Part shown: positions 1-7,514 of the stretch, one piece after another | Layout: each line of letters opens with the position of its first letter | How positions within the stretch are numbered: the first letter of the stretch is position 1 | Source: an uncultured Clostridia bacterium | GTDB lineage: Bacteria > Bacillota > Clostridia > Christensenellales > Borkfalkiaceae | Assembly: GCA_944368155.1 (NCBI GenBank) | Contig: CALVWW010000002.1 | Location: 124,001 to 188,000, forward strand | DNA: 64,000 bases | Reading direction: 5' to 3' | Translations under genes and position numbers: made by a program | Notes under the pieces: generated by a model | Told to the model about the DNA's origin: nothing | The model's database searches: none | The model's input: the letters and a program-made list of their open reading frames with translations, nothing else

Positions 1-55
1 TGAAAAAGAATACCGTCTCTATCGCTGAAATGGGCTTAATTCCCCTCTTATCCAT
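1..55 (-). CDS. 5' end of an unidentified minus-strand gene (partial)
   Basis: An ATG at 55-53 opens a frame that runs off the left edge of the window without a stop (first 18 residues MDKRGIKPISAIETVFFF). A good ribosome binding site (AAGGAG) lies six bases upstream, and a strong promoter precedes it at 114-142, so I take the start as real. Too little protein is present to assign a family. It is divergent from the rubrerythrin gene. The only competing reading is the last few codons of a plus-strand gene ending at 28, for which there is no support. Confidence 0.6.
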   Translation of the reverse strand, partial: MDKRGIKPISAIETVFFF

Positions 56-113
56 AAATTGCTCCTTGATTATCTTGATTGCAGCGCGCCGCTTTCGGCC
101 GCCTGCCTTTACC

Positions 114-142
114 ATTATAATATAAACAGGCGCATGTTTCAA
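114..142 (-). promoter_or_regulatory. sigma-A-type promoter for the gene starting at 55
   Basis: Read on the minus strand, -35 TTGAAA (142-137) and -10 TATAAT (119-114) are separated by 17 bases. This lies about 60 bases upstream of the ATG at 55. Inferred by match to the vegetative consensus only. Confidence 0.65.
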
Positions 143-221
143 GCATAATGCAAAAATTGGAATAAAAAAACTGAATATAGGCAAAAATACTGCCCACAAT
201 ACTTTTGACGGAGGCAGGTAT

Positions 222-818
222 ATGCAATTTGAAGACACCAAGACTTACGTAAACCTTGCGCGCAGTTTTGCAGGCGAGGCGCAGGCCGGCATGAGATATC
301 AGCTTGCGGCAAGGCTTGCAACCCAGCAGGGCTATGTAACGCTCGCGGATACCATTCGCACTCTCGCTAAAAATGAAACGGTGCACGCAAGAAGATTTTT
401 CGAGGAACTTTCCAAGCGTGGCAAAAAGCTCGATAATATCGACCTGAATGCCGGCTACCCCTTTCACGGCGGAGATATTGAGGAGTGCCTGCGCGTTGCG
501 GCAATGGACGAGCGCGCGGAACACAGCAGAATATACCCCGCATTTGCGGAGGACGCCGAAGACGAAGGCTTTAAAGAAGTTGCCGCTCTATTCAGGCTGG
601 TTGCAAACGTTGAAAAAAGACACGAAATGATTTTTAATTATCTGTACGAGGCGTTTAAATCGGGTACTTTATTTTCCAACGAGACGCCCATGGTGTACGT
701 ATGCAGCGAATGCGGATACATGCACACAGCCACTAAGGCATGGGACGTCTGTCCTTTGTGCAAGGCTTCGCAGGGGTATATTGAATTGCACCTTCCGTTT
801 AACAAGGAGAGAATATGA
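222..818 (+). CDS. rbr: Rubrerythrin (diiron peroxidase with rubredoxin-like tail)
   Basis: Cytoplasmic non-haem diiron protein that reduces hydrogen peroxide in anaerobes, taking electrons through its own rubredoxin-like iron site. The N-terminal ferritin-like bundle shows the family's Glu/His ligand motifs (FAGEAQAG near residue 17, NETVHARRFFEEL near 50, and EKRHEMIF near 130). The C-terminal 40 residues carry two CxxC pairs (CSECG and CPLC), the iron site. At 198 residues it has normal family length. The start is supported by GGAGG at 210-214. Its stop overlaps the start of a tiny reading frame at 815. The divergent neighbour could be a regulator but is cut off. Confidence 0.93.
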   Translation: MQFEDTKTYVNLARSFAGEAQAGMRYQLAARLATQQGYVTLADTIRTLAKNETVHARRFFEELSKRGKKLDNIDLNAGYPFHGGDIEECLRVAAMDERAEHSRIYPAFAEDAEDEGFKEVAALFRLVANVEKRHEMIFNYLYEAFKSGTLFSNETPMVYVCSECGYMHTATKAWDVCPLCKASQGYIELHLPFNKERI

Positions 819-895
819 AAAAGACCAATGAAACTCAGAACAACAAGACTAAAAACTGCGGTTCAAAGAGCTCAGGCACAAAAAACTGCAGGTAA
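815..895 (+). CDS. Candidate 26-residue small protein overlapping the rbr stop
   Basis: The rbr stop and this ATG overlap as ATGA, and the rbr end provides AAGGAGAG as a ribosome binding site, an arrangement typical of translational coupling. The product (M-K-K-T-N-E-T-Q-N-N...) is rich in Lys, Asn, Thr and Ser and ends in two NC-containing motifs (KNCGSK and KNCR). I recall short Lys/Asn/Cys-rich proteins of this style in Clostridia but cannot name a function. A second frame (828-989) overlaps it in another phase, so either only one is real or the two were once joined. Confidence 0.5.
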   Translation: MKKTNETQNNKTKNCGSKSSGTKNCR

Positions 896-989
896 AAACA
901 ATTTTTTCAGCCCCGACGACCCGAACGGGAGTTATACGGGGGTGCCGTCGGACGGCGGCAAACCCGTGCAGGATGCGGACGATTTATAA
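828..989 (+). CDS. Candidate 53-residue protein with PVQDADDL-type C terminus
   Basis: This frame opens at ATG 828, inside the 815-895 frame but in another phase, and ends at TAA 989. Its second half contains DPNGSYTGVPSDGGKPVQD followed by ADDL and the stop. From memory this resembles the acidic tail of short hypothetical proteins widespread in Clostridia, so the second half is probably genuinely coding. The first 22 residues are basic and look unlike it; they may be an out-of-frame artefact, with the true N terminus supplied by the 815 frame through a frameshift. No function is known to me. Confidence 0.5.
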   Translation: MKLRTTRLKTAVQRAQAQKTAGKNNFFSPDDPNGSYTGVPSDGGKPVQDADDL

Positions 990-1148
990 TAATTATTGAT
1001 TGATTTTTATTTAATCGGGCATTTATAATATCCTGTTTATTCTGTCGGAATTTGTTCTGAAGCCGCAAAAAATATTCAGGCAATAACAGTTTTATTTTTA
1101 ATTTAAATAAAAAAATTATTGCTGTTTAAAATATTTATTTGCTGCAAA

Positions 1149-1184
1149 AAATGCGGTCGGCGCATGTTGCGCCGACCGCATTTA
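1149..1184. terminator. Bidirectional rho-independent terminator
   Basis: The stem ATGCGGTCGGCGCA pairs with TGCGCCGACCGCAT around a short loop, with an A-run on the left and a T-rich stretch on the right. It can end both the rbr unit and the minus-strand acetyltransferase gene. Confidence 0.75.
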
Positions 1185-1295
1185 CATTTATAAGTAAAAC
1201 AGCTGTGCTATAGAGTCAAACAAAGAACCCCTCCTTTAATTCTTTCCTATAAGGGGAGTCTCTTCACCGCGACTTCCAGCCCGTAATGGCCTAAA

Positions 1296-1405
1296 AGATG
1301 CGAGCGAGACAAGGAAAACGCGGATTTGGCAGGGAGCTTACTTAAGCGTAAGTGGCCAAGGCAAACCGCAAGTTCGACAAAGTATCGCGACGCATATATG
1401 AGGCC
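1296..1405 (+). repeat. Dispersed repeat family 2, copy a
   Basis: It shares the sequence GGGAGCTTACTTaaGCGTAAG, the preceding GAGACAAGG and a following GGCCAAACGG-like end with the copy at 34500-34620. It directly abuts the 3' end of the acetyltransferase gene. Confidence 0.6.
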
Positions 1406-1416
1406 AAACGGGGCAA

Positions 1417-1965
1417 TTATAATTTTTTGATAACCCTTGCGGGGTTGCCGGCTATCACCACATTTGATGGAAAACTCTTGGTTACCACGGAGCCTGCACC
1501 CACGACCACGTTGTCGCCGAGGGTCACTCCGGGCAAAATGGAAGCATGGCCGCCTATCCAGCAGTCGTTGCCGATAGTTATCGGCTTGCCCATCTCCAGT
1601 CCGCTCACGCGCACGTCGCGCTCAAGCGGATGACAGGCGGTATATATTCCCGCCTGCGGAGCGATGAGGCAGTTATCGCCTATCTTCACCTTGCAGACGT
1701 CCAAAATTACCACGCCGTAATTGACATAAAAATTTTCGCCGACTTGGATATTTTCGCCGTAGTCGCACCAGAATCCGCGCCCGAGCACCACTTTCTTCCC
1801 GCACTTACCAAGGAGCTGTTTTGCAACCTCGCTCCTCTCCTCTTCGGAAAGGCCGCCGAAATTGAGTTTTTGGCACAAAGCGACAGCTCGCGCATGGGCG
1901 GCGGCAAGCTCCTTGTCATCGGCCCTGTATAGTTCACCCGCGAGCATCTTTTGCTTTTCAGTCAT
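1417..1965 (-). CDS. maa: Sugar O-acetyltransferase, maltose/galactoside type
   Basis: Acetyl-CoA-dependent acetyltransferase of the left-handed beta-helix (hexapeptide repeat) class, most like maltose O-acetyltransferase. The N-terminal part (MTEKQKMLAGELYRADD) is the family's helical Mac domain. Hexapeptide repeats follow to the C terminus, including ITIGNDCWIGGHASILPGV and the closing NPARVIKKL. The presumed catalytic His lies in YTACHPL. At 182 residues it has normal length. GAGGAAT lies upstream of the ATG. It appears monocistronic, with terminators on both sides. The physiological acceptor sugar is not predictable. Confidence 0.9.
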   Translation of the reverse strand: MTEKQKMLAGELYRADDKELAAAHARAVALCQKLNFGGLSEEERSEVAKQLLGKCGKKVVLGRGFWCDYGENIQVGENFYVNYGVVILDVCKVKIGDNCLIAPQAGIYTACHPLERDVRVSGLEMGKPITIGNDCWIGGHASILPGVTLGDNVVVGAGSVVTKSFPSNVVIAGNPARVIKKL

Positions 1966-1982
1966 AAAAATTATTCCTCATA

Positions 1983-2012
1983 AAAAATTCCGCTTTTTAT
2001 GCGGAATTTTAA
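1983..2012 (-). terminator. Terminator after ftsY
   Basis: AAAATTCCGC and GCGGAATTTT flank a T-rich loop between the ftsY stop and the start of the acetyltransferase gene. On the minus strand the stem is followed by a T run. Confidence 0.8.
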
Positions 2013-2026
2013 TTTTCAGTGAACGC

Positions 2027-2923
2027 TTATAAAATCGAGTCAATAAATTCTTCCGGGTCAAACAGTTCCAAATCGCCGATTTTTTCGCCCGTGCCCACAA
2101 AGATAACCGGTATCTCCAGCTCGCTGCAGAGCGATATCACGAAACCGCCCTTTGCCGTTGAATCGAGCTTTGTAAGAACGATTCCGTCAAGGTCGACTGC
2201 CTCGTTGAATATGCTCGCCTGACTTATTGCATTGTTGCCCGTTGTCGCGTCCAAAACTAACAGTTTATAGACGTTCGCCTGAGGATACTCGCGTGAAATC
2301 ACGCGCGAGATTTTTTTGAGCTCCTCCATGAGATTGGCCTTTACATGCAGCCTGCCCGCCGTATCCACGAGAAGCACATCCGTCTTCTTGGCCTTTGCCG
2401 AGGAGATAGCGTCGAAAACGACGGCCGAAGGGTCGCTCCCCTCCTCATGCTTTACTATCCGCACGCCTGCGCGTTCAGCCCACACTGTGAGCTGGTCGGC
2501 GGCGGCGGCGCGGAAGGTATCGGCGGCGGCGACGGTGACCGTCTTTTTCTGCCTCAGGAAATAGTCGGCAAGTTTGCCGACCGTCGTGGTTTTACCCACG
2601 CCGTTTACTCCGATGAGCATAATCACCGCGGGATATTCAATCTCGGGCACTTCGGCGCGCGTAAGTTTCTCCTCCAGAATATCCTTCAACAGGTTTACCA
2701 CATACTCTTCGTCTTTAAGCTTCTCTTTTTTGACCTCGGCACGGAGGTCGTCCACAGTCTCTTCCGCAGTGGTGACGGAGATATCGGCGGATATTAAAAT
2801 TTCTTCGAGTTCCTCATAGAACTCGTCGCCAATCTTTCCGCGGGCGAACAGCGACTTTATAGCCCCGCCCAGACTTGCCTTCGTCTTTTTTAAAGCGTCT
2901 TTTATTTTTGAAAAAATACCCAT
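2027..2923 (-). CDS. ftsY: Signal recognition particle receptor FtsY
   Basis: GTPase that docks the SRP-ribosome complex at the membrane for co-translational insertion. The G-domain motifs are intact: GVNGVGKTT (about 105-113), DTFRAAAADQL (about 136), DTAGRLH (about 187) and TKLDSTAKGG (about 252). The N domain occupies residues 1-90; there is no long acidic A domain, as is usual in Gram-positives (298 residues). It lies downstream of smc, the common smc-ftsY order, but about 475 bp of repeats separate them. Its Shine-Dalgarno (GTGAGGT) is formed partly by the end of the adjacent repeat element. Confidence 0.97.
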   Translation of the reverse strand: MGIFSKIKDALKKTKASLGGAIKSLFARGKIGDEFYEELEEILISADISVTTAEETVDDLRAEVKKEKLKDEEYVVNLLKDILEEKLTRAEVPEIEYPAVIMLIGVNGVGKTTTVGKLADYFLRQKKTVTVAAADTFRAAAADQLTVWAERAGVRIVKHEEGSDPSAVVFDAISSAKAKKTDVLLVDTAGRLHVKANLMEELKKISRVISREYPQANVYKLLVLDATTGNNAISQASIFNEAVDLDGIVLTKLDSTAKGGFVISLCSELEIPVIFVGTGEKIGDLELFDPEEFIDSIL

Positions 2924-2930
2924 TGTAATA

Positions 2931-3127
2931 CCTCACAGATTTTACGGTTGGTGACGCCGTAAAATCTTCGTGATTTAGGGGAACCAGCTCCCCCTTGCCC
3001 CGATTTTAGGGGCTCTCTTTTTATATAATCGGGGCAATTCCCCCTTTGGCGAGCCTGCTGACCGCAGCAAATTGTGTCGCGCTTATCGGCGAACTAAATT
3101 CGCCTTGCGCACATTATTGTTTTAAAA
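2931..3127 (+). repeat. Multi-hairpin mosaic element, copy A1
   Basis: Hairpin 1 starts with CTCACAG, eight bases from the ftsY ATG, and pairs GATTTTACGG with CCGTAAAATC. Hairpin 2 is AGGGGaaccagCTCCCC. Hairpin 3 pairs GCCCCGAT with ATCGGGGC. The distal hairpin pairs GGCGAA with TTCGCC and ends TTGCGCACATTATT. Copy A2 faces it in inverted orientation. Confidence 0.85.
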
Positions 3128-3185
3128 TCTACCCTTCCGGCACAGTCTCGCTACACTCGACTTTGCCACCTCCCCTATGCAAGCG
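3128..3185 (-). repeat. Family-3 repeat (GGGGAGGTGGC type)
   Basis: Read on the minus strand it begins GGGGAGGTGGCAAAG, continues with GTGTAGCGAGACTGTGCC and ends in GGAAGGG. I recall short elements of this style (GGGAGGTGnC...GTAGCGnGACGG) between genes in many gut Clostridia. It sits between copies A1 and A2. Confidence 0.45.
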
Positions 3186-3195
3186 GAGATTATAA

Positions 3196-3398
3196 TGCGG
3201 CAATTATTATTTTAAATAACTTATGTCGCAAGGCGGGTTTCCCGCCGCAGCAGGACTCAATTTGCGCATACCTGCGTCTCAGTAGGGTGAATGGCGGCAT
3301 TCCTATAATTGAGGGCAATAGCAATGCCGCCAGAGGGGCAACGCCCCTAAGATTCACAAAAATTTTGCGGCGCGCAAGCCGTAAAATTTTGTGAGCCC
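3196..3398 (-). repeat. Multi-hairpin mosaic element, copy A2
   Basis: Read on the minus strand it starts GGGCTCAC two bases after the smc stop. Hairpin 1 is formed by AAAATTTTACGG and CCGCAAAATTTT, hairpin 2 by AGGGGCGTTGCCCCT, hairpin 3 by GGCGGCATT with AATGCCGCC, and the distal hairpin by GGCGGGAAACCCGCC. It forms a tail-to-tail inverted pair with A1. Confidence 0.85.
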
Positions 3399-3399
3399 A

Positions 3400-6300
3400 T
3401 TACATCACCGTGTCTCCGCCGAGGCGCGATTCTACTTCAGACAGTTTTACCGAAACTATCTTGGAAACACCCTTCTCCTCCATTGTTACGCCGAAGAGTG
3501 TATCGGCATTCTCCATGGTGGGTTTGCGGTGGGTAATGACGATAAACTGCGTCTGCGTTGCGAATTTCTTTAAATACTTTGCATACCTGCCGACATTGGC
3601 ATCGTCGAGCGCGGCCTCTATCTCGTCGAGTACGCAGAAGGGCATGGGGCGCATGCCGATTATGGCAAACAGAATGGCTATAGCGGTCAGAGCGCGCTCG
3701 CCGCCTGACAGGAGCGAAATTTTTGTCAGCTTTTTGCCGGGAGGGCAGGCCTCTATCTCCACGCCCGCGTCGAGAGGGTCTTCGCAGTCGGTATAATCCA
3801 GCTGTAGTTCCGCCCTGCCGCCTCCGAATAATTCCTTAAATGTCTGTTTGAAGTTTTCGTTTATCTTGTTGAATCCCTCGTTGAAGATATTGAGCATCTC
3901 CGTCCTTATCTCGTCGAGAGCTTTTGTCAGGTCGTCAATCGCCTTCTCCATGTCAGCCTTGTCGGCAGACATCTTGTCGTAGCGCTCCTTTATCTCGCGG
4001 TATTCCGTTACTGCATTGGGATTTATTGCACCGAGCATGGTTATCTGACGTTTGAGCGAAGAGACTGCTGAAGGTGCGCCCTCGATGTCAAAATCCTCGG
4101 CCTTGTATTTTAAACACCCGTCGTAGTCCTCGCCATACTCGTCCATTATGCGCTGCTGCATATTCTCGAGGTCGGCGTCGAGCTTTGTGAGCGCTATCTG
4201 CTGGCTGTTTCGCCTGTCGGTATTTTCCTGAATGCTCTTGTGCAGTTCCAACCTCTCGATATCTATCTTCTTTATGCGCTCGTTTGTGGTGACTTTGCTC
4301 TCCGTTGTGGCGGCTATGCGCGCGCGGATATCGTCAACCACCTCCTGCTCCTCGGCTGTGAGCGCGGTGTGCTCTGCCTGACGGTTCAGCTCTTCAAGTT
4401 CGCGCTCGATATCGGGTATGGCGGCGCGTGTGCGCGCTATCTTGCTTATGAGCTCATCCTTTTCGGAAGTCAGCCTTCGGGTGTTTTCGCTTCCCGACTT
4501 TACAGCAGCCTCAAGCGAGGCCTTTTCCACCCTCGCAGAGTTGAGTTTGTCGAGCTTTTCATCACGCTGTTTTATGAGAGCGTCGTATTGCGTAGAGATA
4601 TTTTCAATGGCCGACGACGCCTCGGACGAACGCTCGTTCAAATCGCTCGCCCCGCGCGAAGTCTGGCTGTATTCGTCGTTGAGCGCCGCAAGCCTGCCGC
4701 CTATCATTTCGGCGGTCTGGGCAAACACGGCGTACCTGCTCTCTTCGGAGGCGAGCTGTTTTAAAAGGCTCTCGGAGAGCTGCTCGTTGGCCGCGAGTTC
4801 GGCACGGGAATTCTGGAACTTTGCGCGCAGCTCTTCCAAATTGGAAGAGGCCTCTTTAAGCTCGGTCTGCGCCCTGTCGCGCATGGTCTCCGCACGGGAA
4901 AGCGCCGCTTTCTTCTCGGCTATGCTCTCCTCAATTTCCTTGATTCTGCGCTCATTCGCAAGCAGATTGCCCGCATTGTCCTTTCGCGACCCGCCCGTCA
5001 TGGAACCCGAACTGTTTATAACGTCGCCGTCCAAAGTTACAATTTTGAATGCGCGCGGATATCTGCGCGCAATTATAGTTGCGCTCTCTATGTTGTCGCA
5101 CACGAGAGTATTGCCGAGAAGATACCTTATAACGTTTTCATACTTTTTGTCGTACCCGACAAGGTCCGCGGCAAAGCCGACGGCGCCCCTTTCTTTACGG
5201 GCGGAGCGGATGCTGTCGCCCTCCATTCTCGGACGGAGCGCCTCGACGGGAAGGAAAGTAACCTGACCGCCGCGAGTGCGCTTTAAATACTCTATAAGGA
5301 ATTTTGCGTCGTCACGCGTGCCCGTAACTACATTCTGCATGGCGCCGCCGAACGCAGTCTCTATGGCTACTTCGTATTCGCCTGAAGTAGTCACGATATC
5401 GGCGATAAGTCCCTGTATTTTTGAAGAGAGCTCTGCATTGTTCTTGGCCTCCGACATGAGGCGCTTTACCGAATATATGTAGCCGTCGAACCTGTCGCGC
5501 AGAGCCTTTACCGTGGCTAAACTGTCGCTTAAACCTGCTATCTGCGAGCGGGCGTCGTATGCTTTCTGCGTATAGGCGCGCACGCTCTCCTCGCTGTCGC
5601 GCACGGCTTTGGCTGCGCGCTCCATCGTCTCGTTTTCAGAGTCGATAAAGGCGATTATCTCGCCGTGGCGGGCGATGCTTGCGTCATACTCCGCCTTGTA
5701 GCCGTCGCGCAGCTTCACTATTTCGTCGAGCGTGGCGCGCACCTCGGAAAGGCGCTCGCTTAAAAGTTTGCGCTGGGCCTCTATCGAGCCCATGTTCTTG
5801 TTGAGGTCAGAAAGGTCGCGGAACGTATCCATGACTTTTTTTCTGTTTTCATCGGTCATGGCCTCGAACTTTCCTATCTCGTCGGAGAGAGAAGAAAGCT
5901 CCTCCTCGAGCGCTTTGCAGCTTGCTTCGAGTTTTTCCGCCCTCTCGGAATTTTTTCTGTTATACTCCTCTGCACGGCGTATTTCACGCTCTATCTCGTC
6001 AATGCGCTGCGTCGAGAAGGTGACGTCTTCCTGCGCGGAACGCAGTTTTTCCTTAACGGAATTGGCCTTTTCCTGCAACACCTTTCCCTCGCCGGTCTTG
6101 CGCTGGATGCCTACGGTGTAACGCAGAAGGCGCTCGTTCAGTTCCGCGAGCTCGTCATCGGCGCCGGAAACTATGTCGCGGCACTGTTCATATTCCTTCA
6201 AAACTTCCGAAGAACGCGCTGTGAGGCGCTCTATCTCCGAAGTATAGTGCGCAATTCTGTCGTTTATTTTCTGTTTCCTTCCGGCGCTCGTGTCATGGTG

Positions 6301-6999
6301 GTAGATATATGAATTTATTTCGAGCGAACGCAGGCGGGCATACAGTTCCTCATACTTTATGGCGCTTTCGGCCGCCTTCTCCGCGGGAGCGAGCTGGCGT
6401 TCGACCTCGTGCATGCGTTGCTGGAACACATAAAGATTGTCGCGCGCGGCCGAAAGCTTGCGCTCGGCGTCGGCCTTGCGGTCTTTGAACATGGAGATGC
6501 CCGTAGCTTCCTCGAATATCGAGCGTCTGTCCTCGGGCTTGGCGTTCATGATAGTTTCGATTCTGCCCTGTCCTATAATCGAATAACCCTCTTTTGCGGC
6601 GCCTGCGCCGTGCAGAAGGCCTGTTAAAACCTTCATGCGCGAGGGCTGGCGGTTTAAAAGATATTCGCTGTCGCCGTTGCGGTAAAGACGCCTCGTCATC
6701 TCGACTTCATCGCAGTCGATATTGAATATACGGGAGGTATTGTCGAAGGAGAGCGTCACTTCGCAAAAGGAAGTGGGGCGGCGCTTTTCTGTGCCGTTGA
6801 AAATTACGTCGAGCATCTGCGAGCCGCGCATCATCTTGGCCGACTGCTCGCCGAGAACCCAGCGTATAGCATCGGCGACATTCGACTTGCCGCATCCGTT
6901 GGGACCGACTATGCAGGTTACGCCGTCGGTGAACGGGATAACCGTTTTGTCGGCAAACGACTTGAAGCCGACGAGTTCAATCTGTTTAAAAGTAATCAT
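3400..6999 (-). CDS. smc: Chromosome segregation ATPase SMC
   Basis: Condensin core ATPase that organises and segregates the chromosome with ScpA/ScpB. It has full family length (1199 residues). An N-terminal head has Walker A GPNGCGKSN (about 33-41). Two long coiled coils flank a Gly-rich hinge (about 510-670, including GFAADLVGY). The C-terminal head has signature LLSGGERALTA (from about 1096) and Walker B VLDEIEAALDD (about 1123). The order rnc-smc-ftsY is conserved in Gram-positives. Both ends abut mosaic elements: the stop touches copy A2, and copy B lies eight bases upstream of the start. Confidence 0.98.
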   Translation of the reverse strand: MITFKQIELVGFKSFADKTVIPFTDGVTCIVGPNGCGKSNVADAIRWVLGEQSAKMMRGSQMLDVIFNGTEKRRPTSFCEVTLSFDNTSRIFNIDCDEVEMTRRLYRNGDSEYLLNRQPSRMKVLTGLLHGAGAAKEGYSIIGQGRIETIMNAKPEDRRSIFEEATGISMFKDRKADAERKLSAARDNLYVFQQRMHEVERQLAPAEKAAESAIKYEELYARLRSLEINSYIYHHDTSAGRKQKINDRIAHYTSEIERLTARSSEVLKEYEQCRDIVSGADDELAELNERLLRYTVGIQRKTGEGKVLQEKANSVKEKLRSAQEDVTFSTQRIDEIEREIRRAEEYNRKNSERAEKLEASCKALEEELSSLSDEIGKFEAMTDENRKKVMDTFRDLSDLNKNMGSIEAQRKLLSERLSEVRATLDEIVKLRDGYKAEYDASIARHGEIIAFIDSENETMERAAKAVRDSEESVRAYTQKAYDARSQIAGLSDSLATVKALRDRFDGYIYSVKRLMSEAKNNAELSSKIQGLIADIVTTSGEYEVAIETAFGGAMQNVVTGTRDDAKFLIEYLKRTRGGQVTFLPVEALRPRMEGDSIRSARKERGAVGFAADLVGYDKKYENVIRYLLGNTLVCDNIESATIIARRYPRAFKIVTLDGDVINSSGSMTGGSRKDNAGNLLANERRIKEIEESIAEKKAALSRAETMRDRAQTELKEASSNLEELRAKFQNSRAELAANEQLSESLLKQLASEESRYAVFAQTAEMIGGRLAALNDEYSQTSRGASDLNERSSEASSAIENISTQYDALIKQRDEKLDKLNSARVEKASLEAAVKSGSENTRRLTSEKDELISKIARTRAAIPDIERELEELNRQAEHTALTAEEQEVVDDIRARIAATTESKVTTNERIKKIDIERLELHKSIQENTDRRNSQQIALTKLDADLENMQQRIMDEYGEDYDGCLKYKAEDFDIEGAPSAVSSLKRQITMLGAINPNAVTEYREIKERYDKMSADKADMEKAIDDLTKALDEIRTEMLNIFNEGFNKINENFKQTFKELFGGGRAELQLDYTDCEDPLDAGVEIEACPPGKKLTKISLLSGGERALTAIAILFAIIGMRPMPFCVLDEIEAALDDANVGRYAKYLKKFATQTQFIVITHRKPTMENADTLFGVTMEEKGVSKIVSVKLSEVESRLGGDTVM

Positions 7000-7007
7000 A
7001 GAAGCCT

Positions 7008-7316
7008 CTCACAAAATTTTTCGGCTTGCGCGCCGCAAAATTTTCGTGATTTTTAGGGGCTCTGCCCCTCTGGCAACACTGATATTGCCCTCACACTTAG
7101 GTGCGTTGCCATTCACCCCGGTGAGCTCGCTTTCGCGACAAATTGAGACGAGCGGCACTATTCATAGAACAGCGGACACCCGCTGTTCGTGTGCCGCGGA
7201 GAGACCGCAACATGCCGAGCGTCAGCGTGAGGCGTTGCGGAGCCGACCAACGAGGCACGAGGCGACCGCGCGTAAGCGGCGAACTAAATTCGCCTTGCGC
7301 ACATTATTTATTTTTG
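7008..7316 (+). repeat. Multi-hairpin mosaic element, copy B, with internal insertion
   Basis: Hairpin 1 begins CTCACAAAATTTTTCGG next to the smc start. Hairpin 2 is AGGGGCTCTGCCCCT, and hairpin 3 pairs GGCAAC with GTTGCC. About 130 bp (7145-7275), containing ATTCATAGAACAGCGGACACC, separates it from the distal hairpin GGCGAActaaaTTCGCC. A related insertion occurs in copy H. Confidence 0.8.
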
Positions 7317-7475
7317 AAACCCTACTCGCTCAAATCGACTTGCTTCCCTTACCCAAAGGGAGGTGCCACGCGTAGCGTGACGGTGGGATTTGAAGCAAAA
7401 ATCTTTGATGCGAATTATATTTTGCCGTAAAAATGCTTAACGGCCGAACTAAATTCAGCCTTGCATTTTTTTCGG
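7317..7475. repeat. Family-3 repeat plus degenerate distal module
   Basis: Bases 7330-7395 form a hairpin (TCAAATC with GATTTGA, inner CCCTT/AAGGG) containing GGGAGGTGCCACGCGTAGCG, the family-3 core. Bases 7438-7470 (CGGCCGAACTAAATTCAGCC) look like a decayed copy of the distal hairpin of the mosaic element. No gene is seen here. Confidence 0.5.
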
Positions 7476-7514
7476 CGTATTTTATTTCAATATACATTTA
7501 CGTGCAGATAAAAA

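Larger units (their letters stand above)
990..1416. other. Intergenic stretch with terminator and a family-2 repeat
   Basis: Bases 990-1140 are AT-rich and hold no gene I can support. A terminator hairpin lies at 1149-1184. Bases 1296-1405 resemble the repeat at 34500-34620. No RNA gene was recognised. Confidence 0.6.

Noticed and set aside
48-524. Minus-strand frame of 158 codons across the rubrerythrin gene
   Set aside because: It is antisense to rbr, has no ribosome site, and conflicts with the better supported start at 55 in another frame.
2931-3398. Insertion sequence or CRISPR array as the explanation for the repeated intergenic DNA
   Set aside because: No transposase frame occurs in any copy, there is no regular spacer-repeat periodicity, and copies are dispersed and differ by compensated stem changes.
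6722-7430. Plus-strand frames running from the smc start region through mosaic copy B
   Set aside because: They consist of smc antisense plus repeat sequence, and frames through repeats are not conserved between copies.
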